Shown here one piece after another: positions 32,302 to 41,921 of a stretch of 64,000 nucleotides of DNA. The DNA is taken from assembly GCA_934274515.1 (NCBI GenBank), contig CAKQTC010000002.1, positions 62,001 through 126,000 of the forward strand, in the 5' to 3' direction. The DNA comes from an uncultured Clostridia bacterium (GTDB lineage: Bacteria > Bacillota > Clostridia > Christensenellales > DTU072). The notes beneath the pieces are model-generated. The model was not told the origin of the DNA, did not search any database, and saw only the letters and a list, made by a program, of their open reading frames with translations. Numbering within the stretch: position 1 is the first letter of the stretch; every line of letters starts with the position of its first letter. The position numbers were made by a program, and so were the translations under genes.

Positions 32302-33441
32302 ATGCGAATTTGCGTTTTATCGCGCGGCGTTCCCGACGAGAAAAGCCCGCTTAACGGAATATACGAATGGGGACTGGCGACGACGCTTGCCGAAAACGGG
32401 TACGATGTCGTGGTTTTGGCGATTGATTTGAGAAATGGGAAAAAACGCAAAAAAATCGGATTAAAACGCTATGAAAAAGACGGCGTAAAAGTGTTGGATT
32501 ACGGCATTCCGTTCGGGCGAATAGGAAAACGCGCGTCGGGAATTATTCGTAGAGCCGCTTGTTTGAAAATATACGAAACGTTCAGGATTAACGACGAGTT
32601 GCCCGATTTTACTTGGGCTTTTTTTTGCCGAAGTTTCGGTTCGGTTGCGTTTTCGCTTAAAAAAAGATACGGCGTTCCGTTCGTGATAAGTGAGTACGAA
32701 AGCCGTCTGCTTATCGAAAAAATCAAAGAAAAAGACCTAAAAAGAATGAAAAAATATTATACCGACGCGCTTGTTTTAACCGCGCCTAACAAGTCTTTTT
32801 GTGCGCGAATGGAAAAAATAATCGGCTTAAAGTTCGATTTTCTTCCGCCCCGCCCACCCACCCCTGCGGAGCGAAAATCTCACGACGGTTTCGTATTTTT
32901 AAGCATAGGCGCATTGCGCGTCGATAAGGGAATGGACGTCGTCGTTCGAGCGTTTGCGTCTGCGTATAAAGAGAACAAAAATATAAGGCTTATCATAGTC
33001 GGGGCAGGTGAAGAACGGCGCGCGCTTAAAGAGCAGGCGAAGTTTCTAGGCGTAGACCACGCGGTCGAGTTTTCCGTACCCGACAAAGGCAAAGGACTTG
33101 AAAGTTACCTTGCGGAAAGCGATTGTTTCGTACTGGGTTCGAGAAAAGAACTTTTCGGCACGGTATACCTTGCTGCGCTTTCATCCGGACTACCCGTCCT
33201 CACTACGAAATGTTTTTCTCCCGAAGGACTTATACCGCCATTTGCCGGGGAGATAGTCCCGGTAGACGACGCGGCGAAGTTGTCGGAGGCAATGTCGGTA
33301 GCAAGCGCGAGCAATTCGCCGTACGACAGAGAAAGAATAAAAAGTTATGCCGAAGAAACTTTTTCGGCAAATGCTATTGCAAAAAAAATTCGTATTCTTC
33401 TTACCAAAACCAACGAAGTTCGCCCTGCGCAAGATATTTAA
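32302..33441 (+). CDS. Family 4-like glycosyltransferase
   Basis: A 379-residue GT-B glycosyltransferase transferring a sugar from a nucleotide-sugar donor, probably for a surface glycan. N-terminal domain: 'VLSRGVPDEKSPLNGIYEWGLATTLAENGYDVVV' with a Gly-rich acceptor loop. C-terminal domain: 'FLSIGALRVDKGMDVVVRAF', 'LIIVGAGEERRALKEQA'. The donor-site motif reads 'SRKELFGTVYLAALSSGLPV': in the usual E-x7-E the second Glu is Ala. AAGGGG before the ATG serves as ribosome site and happens to be complementary to the C-rich core of the small RNAs at 6.3-6.5 kb. Confidence 0.87.
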   Translation: MRICVLSRGVPDEKSPLNGIYEWGLATTLAENGYDVVVLAIDLRNGKKRKKIGLKRYEKDGVKVLDYGIPFGRIGKRASGIIRRAACLKIYETFRINDELPDFTWAFFCRSFGSVAFSLKKRYGVPFVISEYESRLLIEKIKEKDLKRMKKYYTDALVLTAPNKSFCARMEKIIGLKFDFLPPRPPTPAERKSHDGFVFLSIGALRVDKGMDVVVRAFASAYKENKNIRLIIVGAGEERRALKEQAKFLGVDHAVEFSVPDKGKGLESYLAESDCFVLGSRKELFGTVYLAALSSGLPVLTTKCFSPEGLIPPFAGEIVPVDDAAKLSEAMSVASASNSPYDRERIKSYAEETFSANAIAKKIRILLTKTNEVRPAQDI

Positions 33442-33804
33442 TAAAGTGTGAATAAAGCAACCTTAATAAGCGATTAATGATACCCTATATGGGGAATAAA
33501 GTCATAATTAACGTTATTGACAATACGATTTGTTTAATAGAGGAATCGACATAAAAGCGTATTTATATTGCCGACGGAAAAGGTTATTGTTTTGGGGAAA
33601 ACGTATATTTTTTCGTACGGATTGCAATCGATTTTTGTCGGCGGTTTACGAATAAATTTGTCTTAAATAGGTCAATACAGTTGTTTTTCCCTATCGAATG
33701 TGATATTATTGATTATACTTGCGTAGAATGCCCGTGCGCGTGAGCGCGTATACAAGCGGGTTATGCGAGAAAAAGGAAAGGAAAACTTATTTAGGCGGTA
33801 AAAG
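33442..33804 (+). promoter_or_regulatory. 363-bp intergenic region before the giant lipoprotein
   Basis: AT-rich. A candidate promoter TTGTTT-17-TATTAT lies at 33681-33709 (start near 33716). The roughly 89-nt leader can form CCCG...CGGG enclosing GCGC-GTGA-GCGC (33731-33760). No ORF or terminator is seen. An isolated TTGACA at 33514 lacks a matching -10. Confidence 0.45.
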
Positions 33805-36800
33805 ATGAAGAAGAAATTTTTATCACTTTTCACGGTCATCGTAGCATTGCTTCTCGCGGTAGCGTTGCTTGCTTGCGAAGATTACAACAAAGAAGATGAC
33901 AAAAACGAAGACGCTGCGAAAACGACGTATACGCACACGATTACAAACGGTACGTTCTACGACGCTTCGACTTCGGCGACGGCAAACAGCGGCGACAAAA
34001 CTGTTCTCGATAACGTGAACAACTGGACGCGTACGAGTGCTAGTCTTACCTCGGATAAAAGCGGACAAGGCGGCGTGTTTGTTTCGGCAATCGACCTTAA
34101 CAACAAAGAAAACTTCGACGTGCTTGCGGGAAAGTATTTCGACGTTTCTTTGGACAAAGACGGGAAAGAACTCGAAAACAAATTCAAAATGAAGAACCCC
34201 GGCATAGACAAACATACGCCGATGGTAAACGACCTTGATAAAAACGGACAAATTCAACGCGACGAAAACGGCGAGGTTAAGAAAAAACTCGAAGACACCA
34301 ACGTTCTCGCGATAGCCTCCGTCAATGAAGAAGGCAGCGTTTACGCGAGCAGCAGCACCGTTACGCTTGCGGCAAACAGCAGATATCTTTTACAGTTTTC
34401 CGTTGCTTCGATGATAGACGCAAAAGACGGCGACACGACCAAAGGCGCGTGGTTCGTAGTTAAAGGCGATTTAGAATATACGGTTAAAGCGATAAACACG
34501 AAAGGCGCGTGGAAAACGTACTATCTTTTCATCGAAACTAACAAAACGAACTCGATGAGCATATCCGTAGAACTTTGGCTCGGGTTCGGTCCGAAGAAAG
34601 GAACTACTTCTTCCTACGAAAACGACGGCAAAGACGTTTACGCTACGAGAGGCGTTGCGTTTTTCGATAACGTTCTTTGCGAAAAAGTAGACGACGAAAA
34701 ACTCGACAAGGTTATTGCGAGCGAAGAAAACGTTGCGACTTATACGGGTTACGCTTACGACAAAGACGCCGCTATGGTAGATAACTTTGCCGCGTTCAAA
34801 GCGAACATCGCGTCGAAAACAGACGCCGTCGGACAAAAATACGTTATGGCGAAAAGCGCGTATTACCTTTCCAACACGGAAATGGAACTCCGCAACAAGC
34901 CCACGTCTTATACAACCAACTCGTATCGTAGGTACTTCTATACGTTTAGAGAAAACTACAATTCCGAAAATCTTAAAAAATATGAAATTTCTTCGAGTTC
35001 CAAAACCGAAAACGGATATTACGGTTCGGTAGACGTATCCAAACTTTACAACACGCCTGCGGAAGGAACTAATCTTGCCGAGTTCAAAGATAACTTTTCT
35101 TCGATAGGCGATTTTTCCAAGTTCAACGCCATGAGTTATACCGATTGGCGCGATAAAGTAATGAACGATTCCAAGCATCCCCTTTCCGCGATGGACGAAC
35201 AGTACGTTATGATGATTTACAATAACGAACTTAAATCCAACGTTATCAAAACGAGCGAAAGTATCGTGGTAGAACCGAACAAATACTACGTTATCAGCGT
35301 TTGGGCGTACGTTTGGGCAAAAGAATATACTCGCGAAGGAAAAACCTATTTCTATCCCGAATACAGCGACACCGTTACGGGAAAAGCCCCCGTCGATCCG
35401 CTCGACGACAAGAATACTACTTATTCCAAGGAACAGAAAAAAATCTATAACCACGTCAATATGCTTGTAACCCCGAACGAGGGCGAAGGAAAAATTTTCA
35501 AAGGGTATAAAGAGATTTCGTCAAAAGAAAGAGAAGATTTGAAAGCGTCTAACTTGCAAGTGGCGAAAGACGCGCTTAATGATTACAGTTATGACAAAAA
35601 CGAAACGCTTAAAACCGGCGCCGCGAACTGGATACGCGGTATTCTCGGGGAAGGCGAAACGTACGACGTAAACGGAATGGACAAAACGTTCTATTACTGC
35701 TATCTTAAAAATCTAGTAGACGGCAAAATAACGGGTCAAACCGCTCCCGTCGCACTTACGAACGCAACGAACAAAGCGCACGTGGACACGCTTTATTTGA
35801 ATGAACGCATCGAAAACGTAGACGGATACAACTTACTAAAAACAAAAGTAGACGAATACGATAAAAACAAAAAAGAATGGGAATCGAAAGAAAGCGATTA
35901 CAACAACAAGTGGAATACTTGGAGCGACGCAAATACGAACGGTCCGCACGCTACGGTTAATCTCAGCGGCGTAGAGAGCGTTAAGGACAAAGATCAAAAA
36001 ACCACCGCGCGCAACGAATGGCAGAAACTTACGTTCTACGTAAAAGGTAACCAACTTTCCAAGCGTAATCTTAAACTCGAAATGGCGATGGGTAAAGGTA
36101 CTGACGACGCAACCTATATGATAGGCGGAGCGTTCTTCGACAGCATTTCCGTAAAAGAATACGCGACGGAAGAAGCGGCAAGACAAGACGGCGTTGCGGC
36201 AGGCACTGCGTGGGAGATTTTGGCGGATATCGACAAGTCCGCGTCCAACACGGATTTCGGCGGACTGACGGGCGATAAAAAACCCGACCAACTTACCGAT
36301 GCAGATAAAAACGCCATTAAAAACAACTGGGAAGCGACCGCGGCAGACGGAACCGCGTCGGGTGATAAGGCAAACGTTACCGTAAGCATAACCGACGCAA
36401 AAATGGACCCGGTTAAAATCGGCGGAACGGATAAGTATCTTTATGCTCTTAACTATACCAACGCAAAACCTACGGCAAGCAGCCTTGTATACAAAGGCGG
36501 TAATTTGGTGGAAATACAACCGAATAAGTTTTACAGACTTGCGTTTTTGGTGAAAACCGACGATAAAATGAATTCCGATTTGGGAATTACGATAAAACTC
36601 GTTACGGGCAAAGACAAAGACGACCTTTCCGTACTGAATACGAGCAACAATATCACCAAATTTACTACGGCAGGGCAATGGAAAGAAGTAGTTTACTACA
36701 TCTGCGGCGACCTTGTGGACACCTATTACGCGGCAATCCAAATCGATATGGGAAGCGGTACGAGATTCGTTACCGAAAGTTACGTGGAAGGCACCGTTTC

Positions 36801-39333
36801 CATCGCTGCGTTCAACTGTCTTACGATAGATTATGCGGAATATAATTCTGCGTCTACGGGCGATAAAATCGTAAGCGGCGTATCCTTATATAATATAAAG
36901 ACCGCGCTCGACAGCGAAAGCATTAAGTTTGAAAACAGTTACTATTCGAAGATAGATTACAAGGAAACGAAAGAAGATCAGTTCACCGACGGGCAACTTT
37001 CCGGTATGGGAACAACGTCGAACTGGACGACGTCGCTTACGAGTAATAAATTCGAAGACGCGCCGAAAAACGTTACGCTTAACGCCACGACCACAACTCT
37101 CAGTTGGGATGCCGCGGAAAAATATACTGCGGTAAGCGGCAGCAAACTCGAAAAGAAGAGCGCGTCCAAATACGAAATTTGGATGAAATATACCGATAAG
37201 AAAGGTAAATCGGTAGAAAAACTGTTTGACATCGTTGACGGCTCTGAAAAAACGTACACCTTTATCGAAGCGGACTGGGCGGATAAAGTAAACACTCGTT
37301 TCGCAGTCAAAGCGGTAGCGGACGACGGGGTGTCTTCGACAAGTTCGTACACCACCAACGGTTTGGGTAGCGCGGGAGAAGACAAAGTTTATCCCGAAAC
37401 AAAAACCACGGACGCCGAAAACAAAGCAAAAGCGGGTTCGATACTTGCCTCGAACGCAGAAGCGTTCGGTTCGGCAACGGTAGACGGGGAAAAATACGTA
37501 TCGCCTTATAAGACCGTAATGAAACTTACGTCTTCTTACAACAGCATTTTCTCCGTAACGAGCAAGACGCTTAGCGGCGGACTTAGCGCGGGAGGATATT
37601 ACAAGATAAGCGTTTGGGCGAAAACCGACGTCGGCACGAAAGCGAGCATTACGCTTACCGACACGAGCGGCGCGTTGCAAGCGACCACGAACGATAGTCA
37701 ACTCGGTTTCGTGCAAATCGATACCGAAGGCAAATGGGTCGAATATTGCATCTACGTTAAGACCGGCAATTTCAGCGCGAAGATGGCGATGAGATATTCT
37801 ATCGGTAATCCTTATGCCAAGACCCAAACAAGAACGGTCGGCGCGGACAAAAAGAGCGCGTATATGCTCGAAGATATGAGTAAAGGTAACGCGTACTTCG
37901 ACGCGGTAAGAGTTACTACCGTAGACGAAACCGAATACGACGCGGCTGTCGAACTCGACAAAAACAAAAACGAAACCGACAAGTACGCGTTTGCAAGCCA
38001 CGAAGTAGTTTACACGGGAACTCCTTATTACATCTATACGATGCAATATACGATGGATTCTTTCGACGTAAGCACGGAACCTACGTCTTCAAGCACGGAT
38101 AACGACAAAAAAGGCAACACTCCGTCCAACTACGAATGGGGTTACGATAAGAACCTTACTTCGACGGGCGCAAACGCAATATACGGCGTGTTCAACTACG
38201 AAACGAAAGAAACAGACGAAAGAATGGCAAAGGCCATTAAGAATTTGTATTCTTATACCGAAGACGATACGACCAAATATCCCTTGAAAGAAGCGTTTAA
38301 GCAAGCGTACGGCGAATCGCTTAAAATTAACGGTAAAACCGTTGATAACTGGGAAGAAGAAGACTGGGACGCGTTTATCAAGGAATTCCTTACGATAGAG
38401 AGCGAAGACGGTTATGACGGCGGTGCCAACGTACTTGCGATGAGCAACAAACGCGACAGCGGTTTTGCGCAACATTATTCCGTAAGTTCGAGTTATAACT
38501 ATAAAGCGAAAGCGGGAACGTACACGAAACTTACGTTTACGGCGCGCGCGCTCGTTGCGGAAATCGTAAAAATGACGGAAAACAACGGAATAAAGACGTA
38601 TGAGTACAGCGCGGAAAACGCTTTCGGCGAACTCAGAGTAACGCCTTCGTCCTCCAAAAACGACACCGTAAGAGTTAAGATAAGTTCTAAGAAATACGGG
38701 AAAAACGGAGTGTACGACGACGTAACGTACAGCGTATATCTCTACAACCCGACGTCTAGCGAAAACACCGTGAACTGGTCGTTCTATCTCGGCGACGAAA
38801 AAGGCAAAGACACGAAGGACGACGAATGGTATGCCAAGTATCTCGTAGGACTTATGGCGATTGACCTAGTAAGCGTGGAAAACACGACTAAGGAAGAGTA
38901 TGAGTCAGCGGTGGATGCGGCAAAAGGCGACAACGCGAAAGTGTATACCTACGAATACAGCGAAAAGAAAGCGGACGATAAAGACGACGATAAGGATAAA
39001 GACGAAGAAAAAGAGAAAGAGTCTTTCTGGAACAGACTCGTTAAGAACGAATACTTCTGGCTGTATATATCGAGTTTCGTAATCGCACTTGTAATTATCG
39101 CGGCGGTAATCGCGGTGCTCGTGACGAGATGGAAGAAAAAACATCCGAAAGAAGTAATCGTAGAAAACGTGGCAAAAACGGATAAAGACGTAAAAGTCGT
39201 ACCCCCTGCGCCGCAAGTCAAAGAAGACGCTCTTGAAATGGACGAGTATGTGGACGAACCGCAAAAAGTAGATTACGTACAACGCGTAAACAAGAACAAG
39301 TCCAGAAAAGACAGAAAAAAAGGTAAGAAATAA
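33805..39333 (+). CDS. Giant surface lipoprotein with repeated jelly-roll-like domains and C-terminal membrane helix
   Basis: An 1842-residue exported protein. The N-terminal signal peptide has lipobox 'ALLAC' (Cys at about 24) and a charged linker. At least five modules share a pair of aromatic strands: 'RYLLQFSVAS' (~193) with 'WKTYYLFIETN' (~236); 'YYVISVWAYVW' (~493) with 'WQKLTFYVKG' (~739); 'FYRLAFLVKTDD' (~909) with 'WKEVVYYICGD' (~959); 'YYKISVWAKTD' (~1263) with 'WVEYCIYVKTG' (~1312); 'YTKLTFTARAL' (~1571). Several end in 'FFDxxxV', as in CBM4/9-like beta-sandwiches. A helix at about 1750-1773 and a Lys-rich tail anchor the C-terminus too. Function unknown; glycan binding is inference. 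Confidence 0.82.
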   Translation: MKKKFLSLFTVIVALLLAVALLACEDYNKEDDKNEDAAKTTYTHTITNGTFYDASTSATANSGDKTVLDNVNNWTRTSASLTSDKSGQGGVFVSAIDLNNKENFDVLAGKYFDVSLDKDGKELENKFKMKNPGIDKHTPMVNDLDKNGQIQRDENGEVKKKLEDTNVLAIASVNEEGSVYASSSTVTLAANSRYLLQFSVASMIDAKDGDTTKGAWFVVKGDLEYTVKAINTKGAWKTYYLFIETNKTNSMSISVELWLGFGPKKGTTSSYENDGKDVYATRGVAFFDNVLCEKVDDEKLDKVIASEENVATYTGYAYDKDAAMVDNFAAFKANIASKTDAVGQKYVMAKSAYYLSNTEMELRNKPTSYTTNSYRRYFYTFRENYNSENLKKYEISSSSKTENGYYGSVDVSKLYNTPAEGTNLAEFKDNFSSIGDFSKFNAMSYTDWRDKVMNDSKHPLSAMDEQYVMMIYNNELKSNVIKTSESIVVEPNKYYVISVWAYVWAKEYTREGKTYFYPEYSDTVTGKAPVDPLDDKNTTYSKEQKKIYNHVNMLVTPNEGEGKIFKGYKEISSKEREDLKASNLQVAKDALNDYSYDKNETLKTGAANWIRGILGEGETYDVNGMDKTFYYCYLKNLVDGKITGQTAPVALTNATNKAHVDTLYLNERIENVDGYNLLKTKVDEYDKNKKEWESKESDYNNKWNTWSDANTNGPHATVNLSGVESVKDKDQKTTARNEWQKLTFYVKGNQLSKRNLKLEMAMGKGTDDATYMIGGAFFDSISVKEYATEEAARQDGVAAGTAWEILADIDKSASNTDFGGLTGDKKPDQLTDADKNAIKNNWEATAADGTASGDKANVTVSITDAKMDPVKIGGTDKYLYALNYTNAKPTASSLVYKGGNLVEIQPNKFYRLAFLVKTDDKMNSDLGITIKLVTGKDKDDLSVLNTSNNITKFTTAGQWKEVVYYICGDLVDTYYAAIQIDMGSGTRFVTESYVEGTVSIAAFNCLTIDYAEYNSASTGDKIVSGVSLYNIKTALDSESIKFENSYYSKIDYKETKEDQFTDGQLSGMGTTSNWTTSLTSNKFEDAPKNVTLNATTTTLSWDAAEKYTAVSGSKLEKKSASKYEIWMKYTDKKGKSVEKLFDIVDGSEKTYTFIEADWADKVNTRFAVKAVADDGVSSTSSYTTNGLGSAGEDKVYPETKTTDAENKAKAGSILASNAEAFGSATVDGEKYVSPYKTVMKLTSSYNSIFSVTSKTLSGGLSAGGYYKISVWAKTDVGTKASITLTDTSGALQATTNDSQLGFVQIDTEGKWVEYCIYVKTGNFSAKMAMRYSIGNPYAKTQTRTVGADKKSAYMLEDMSKGNAYFDAVRVTTVDETEYDAAVELDKNKNETDKYAFASHEVVYTGTPYYIYTMQYTMDSFDVSTEPTSSSTDNDKKGNTPSNYEWGYDKNLTSTGANAIYGVFNYETKETDERMAKAIKNLYSYTEDDTTKYPLKEAFKQAYGESLKINGKTVDNWEEEDWDAFIKEFLTIESEDGYDGGANVLAMSNKRDSGFAQHYSVSSSYNYKAKAGTYTKLTFTARALVAEIVKMTENNGIKTYEYSAENAFGELRVTPSSSKNDTVRVKISSKKYGKNGVYDDVTYSVYLYNPTSSENTVNWSFYLGDEKGKDTKDDEWYAKYLVGLMAIDLVSVENTTKEEYESAVDAAKGDNAKVYTYEYSEKKADDKDDDKDKDEEKEKESFWNRLVKNEYFWLYISSFVIALVIIAAVIAVLVTRWKKKHPKEVIVENVAKTDKDVKVVPPAPQVKEDALEMDEYVDEPQKVDYVQRVNKNKSRKDRKKGKK

Positions 39334-39340
39334 TATCGAC

Positions 39341-39384
39341 CCTAAATGAAAAACCTTCCCTATGCGGAAGGTTTTTTCATTTAG
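39341..39384 (+). terminator. Terminator of the giant lipoprotein gene
   Basis: A long near-perfect inverted repeat centred on CCTTCC..GGAAGG with flanking A and T runs (TTTTTTCATTTAG); bidirectional in appearance. Confidence 0.9.
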
Positions 39385-39441
39385 AGAAAAGAGAAAACGC
39401 GTCGGGAAAAAGCGACGAATACGGTTTCTTTGCGCTAATGC

Positions 39442-39471
39442 TTGACTTTTTTGACATAAAAGGGTTATTAT
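39442..39471 (+). promoter_or_regulatory. P-type ATPase promoter giving a leaderless transcript
   Basis: TTGACT, 18-bp spacer, TATTAT; the -10 box ends seven bases before the ATG at 39479 and no Shine-Dalgarno is present. Confidence 0.6.
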
Positions 39472-39478
39472 TGACATT

Positions 39479-41920
39479 ATGGAAGAGAATGGTATCGAAG
39501 TTAATACGCCGATAATAGGATTGACCGACGAAGAAGTGTCGGAGCGAGTAAGTAAGGGGCTCGTAAACGGCGATCAAAACGTAAAAACAAAAAGCGTGGG
39601 GAAGATTTTATTTACTAATATTTTCACGCTGTTTAACCTTATTTTCGTAATCATTGCAATTATTCTACTCATTTTTACCGATAAAGGCGAAACGGGCAGA
39701 TACACGTTAAAGGATTTTTCCGACTACGGGTTCGTTATGGTCATGACGCTCAATATGCTTATCGGAATAATTCAAGAACTCAAAGCCAAGCATACGATAG
39801 ACAAACTTTCGCTTATATCCGCGCCGAAAGTTACGGTTTTGCGCGGCGGAAAAGAAAAAGAAATCGCGCTTAAAGACATCGTTATGGACGACGTCGTACG
39901 GCTTTCGTCAGGCAGGCAAATTTGCGCGGACAGCGTGGTCGTGGACGGTTACGTCGAAGTAAACGAATCGCTTATAACGGGAGAACCCGACGCCATACCG
40001 AAGAAAGTCGGAGACGAACTTTTAAGCGGTAGTTTTATCGTCAGCGGCAAGGCGGACTCACGCGTTATCCGCATAGGAAAAGACAATTACGCGACAAAAA
40101 TCAGCAGCGGAGCGAAATATATCAAGAACTTTCCGTCGGAAATTCGCAGGACGCTTCTTAAATTTATCCGTTTTATGGGTATTCTTATCGTACCGCTCGG
40201 CGTCGCGCTTTTTTGCGTGAAATATTTGGTGCAGGGAAACGACCTTATTCCTACGGTGCGTTCGGTTATGGCGAACTTAATCGGACTTATTCCGAGCGGA
40301 CTCGTAATGCTCACGAGCGCGGTTTTTTGCGTCAGCGTTATTCGGTTGGCGCGACATAAAGCGTTGGCGCAGGACTTGTATTGCGTGGAAACCCTCGCAA
40401 GAGTGGACGTGCTTTGTCTTGACAAAACGGGGACGCTTACCGAAGGAAGCATGCAAGTCGAAGACGTGATAAGTTACGGGTTCGGCGAAACGAACGAAGT
40501 ATTACGGGCAATCGTGCAGGCTACCGGGGATAACAACGTTACCGCAGAAGCGATAAAGGCATATACGGAAAACGTTACCCCGTCGTACAAAGTGACGAGA
40601 AACGTGCCTTTTTCATCTCAATACAAATTTAGTGCGATAGAAGTCGGAAACAGGGCGTTCGTATTAGGCGCGCCCGAGTTCGTAATAAAATCCGGTATAG
40701 GCGCGGTTAAAGATAAAATAGCGGAATACGAGCAAAAAGGAATGAGGGTGCTTACGCTGGTAGAAACCGACACTTTTAAGGGAACGAATTTGCCGATACG
40801 GTCAAAACTTCTCGCGCTCGTGGTAATTAGCGATAAAATACGAAAAGAAGCCCCGGACACGCTTAAATTTTTCGCGGAACAAGGCGTTGCGATTAAGATA
40901 ATTAGCGGAGATAACCCCGTGACCGTATCCAAGATAGCAGAGCGCGCCGGAGTGAGCGAGTTTGACAAATACGTAGACGCGACTACGCTCGAAACCGAAG
41001 AACAGATGGACGCCGCGCTTGACGAATACGTTATTTTCGGACGCACTACGCCGGACAAGAAACTTACGCTGATAAAACTTCTTCGAAAGAAAAAACACAC
41101 GGTCGCTATGACTGGCGACGGAGTGAACGACGTGCTTGCGCTTAGAGAGTCCGACTGTTCGATAGCGATGGCGTCGGGTAGCGACGCAGCGAAAAACGTC
41201 AGCCAACTCGTGCTTTTGGACAGTAATTTCGCAAACCTGCCTAGGGCGGTAGCCGAAGGAAGGAGAACGATTAACAATCTTGAAAGGAGCGCGTCGCTAT
41301 ATCTGGTGAAGACGATTTACAATCTGCTTTTCGCGCTCATATTTATGATAATCAAGTCGGATTTACCGTTTGAACCGAAGCACATGACGTTTATCGGAGC
41401 GGTTACGATAGGAATTCCGTCGGTGGTGCTTGCGCTTGAACCGAACAACGAACTCGTCACGGGCAAGTTTTTCAGAAAAGTTATTTCAAACGCGTTACCG
41501 ACCGCGCTTACGGTGGTAATATGCGTAGTTGCGGCGACGCTTTCGGCTAGGTTTTATCAAACGGCTATCGATAAAAAACATTTATCCACGATATGTACCA
41601 TACTTACGGGATTTATCGGATTTATGTACATAATAAAAATATCTTACCCGTTTAACGCGTGGCGAATTACGATGATAGTGTGTTTGGTATTCATATTCGT
41701 AGCGGCGTTTTTTGCAAAGTTTAAGCACGTGGATCTTACGATATTCTTTGGATTAACGAGAGATTTTAACAAAGAAATGATAATCGTTTTGGCTCCGATA
41801 GGCGGGTTAAGCGTACCGATGTTTATAGGAATGACTAATTTAGTTAAACATATAAATAAAAAACTAGCCGACAAAAAATTGAAGTTTATAGACTCGTTTG
41901 ACGGCGAAGGAGCGAAATAG
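39479..41920 (+). CDS. CtpE-like P-type cation ATPase
   Basis: An 813-residue P-type ATPase. The N-terminus 'GLTDEEVSERVSKGLVNG' and 'TNIFTLFNLIFVIIAIILL' match the CtpE group, shown in mycobacteria to take up Ca2+. Actuator motif 'LITGEPDAIPKK', phosphorylation site 'LDKTGTLTEG' (Asp near residue 315), and hinge 'MTGDGVNDVLAL' near 545 are intact. About ten membrane helices are predicted; metal-site helix M4 reads 'IPSGLVMLTSA'. No N-terminal heavy-metal domain is present. Ion specificity is inferred from the group. The Mrp-type ATPase gene follows directly. Confidence 0.9.
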   Translation: MEENGIEVNTPIIGLTDEEVSERVSKGLVNGDQNVKTKSVGKILFTNIFTLFNLIFVIIAIILLIFTDKGETGRYTLKDFSDYGFVMVMTLNMLIGIIQELKAKHTIDKLSLISAPKVTVLRGGKEKEIALKDIVMDDVVRLSSGRQICADSVVVDGYVEVNESLITGEPDAIPKKVGDELLSGSFIVSGKADSRVIRIGKDNYATKISSGAKYIKNFPSEIRRTLLKFIRFMGILIVPLGVALFCVKYLVQGNDLIPTVRSVMANLIGLIPSGLVMLTSAVFCVSVIRLARHKALAQDLYCVETLARVDVLCLDKTGTLTEGSMQVEDVISYGFGETNEVLRAIVQATGDNNVTAEAIKAYTENVTPSYKVTRNVPFSSQYKFSAIEVGNRAFVLGAPEFVIKSGIGAVKDKIAEYEQKGMRVLTLVETDTFKGTNLPIRSKLLALVVISDKIRKEAPDTLKFFAEQGVAIKIISGDNPVTVSKIAERAGVSEFDKYVDATTLETEEQMDAALDEYVIFGRTTPDKKLTLIKLLRKKKHTVAMTGDGVNDVLALRESDCSIAMASGSDAAKNVSQLVLLDSNFANLPRAVAEGRRTINNLERSASLYLVKTIYNLLFALIFMIIKSDLPFEPKHMTFIGAVTIGIPSVVLALEPNNELVTGKFFRKVISNALPTALTVVICVVAATLSARFYQTAIDKKHLSTICTILTGFIGFMYIIKISYPFNAWRITMIVCLVFIFVAAFFAKFKHVDLTIFFGLTRDFNKEMIIVLAPIGGLSVPMFIGMTNLVKHINKKLADKKLKFIDSFDGEGAK

Positions 41921-41921
41921 T

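Noticed and set aside
33514..33545. TTGACA upstream of the giant lipoprotein
   Set aside because: There is no acceptable -10 box at 15-19 bp.
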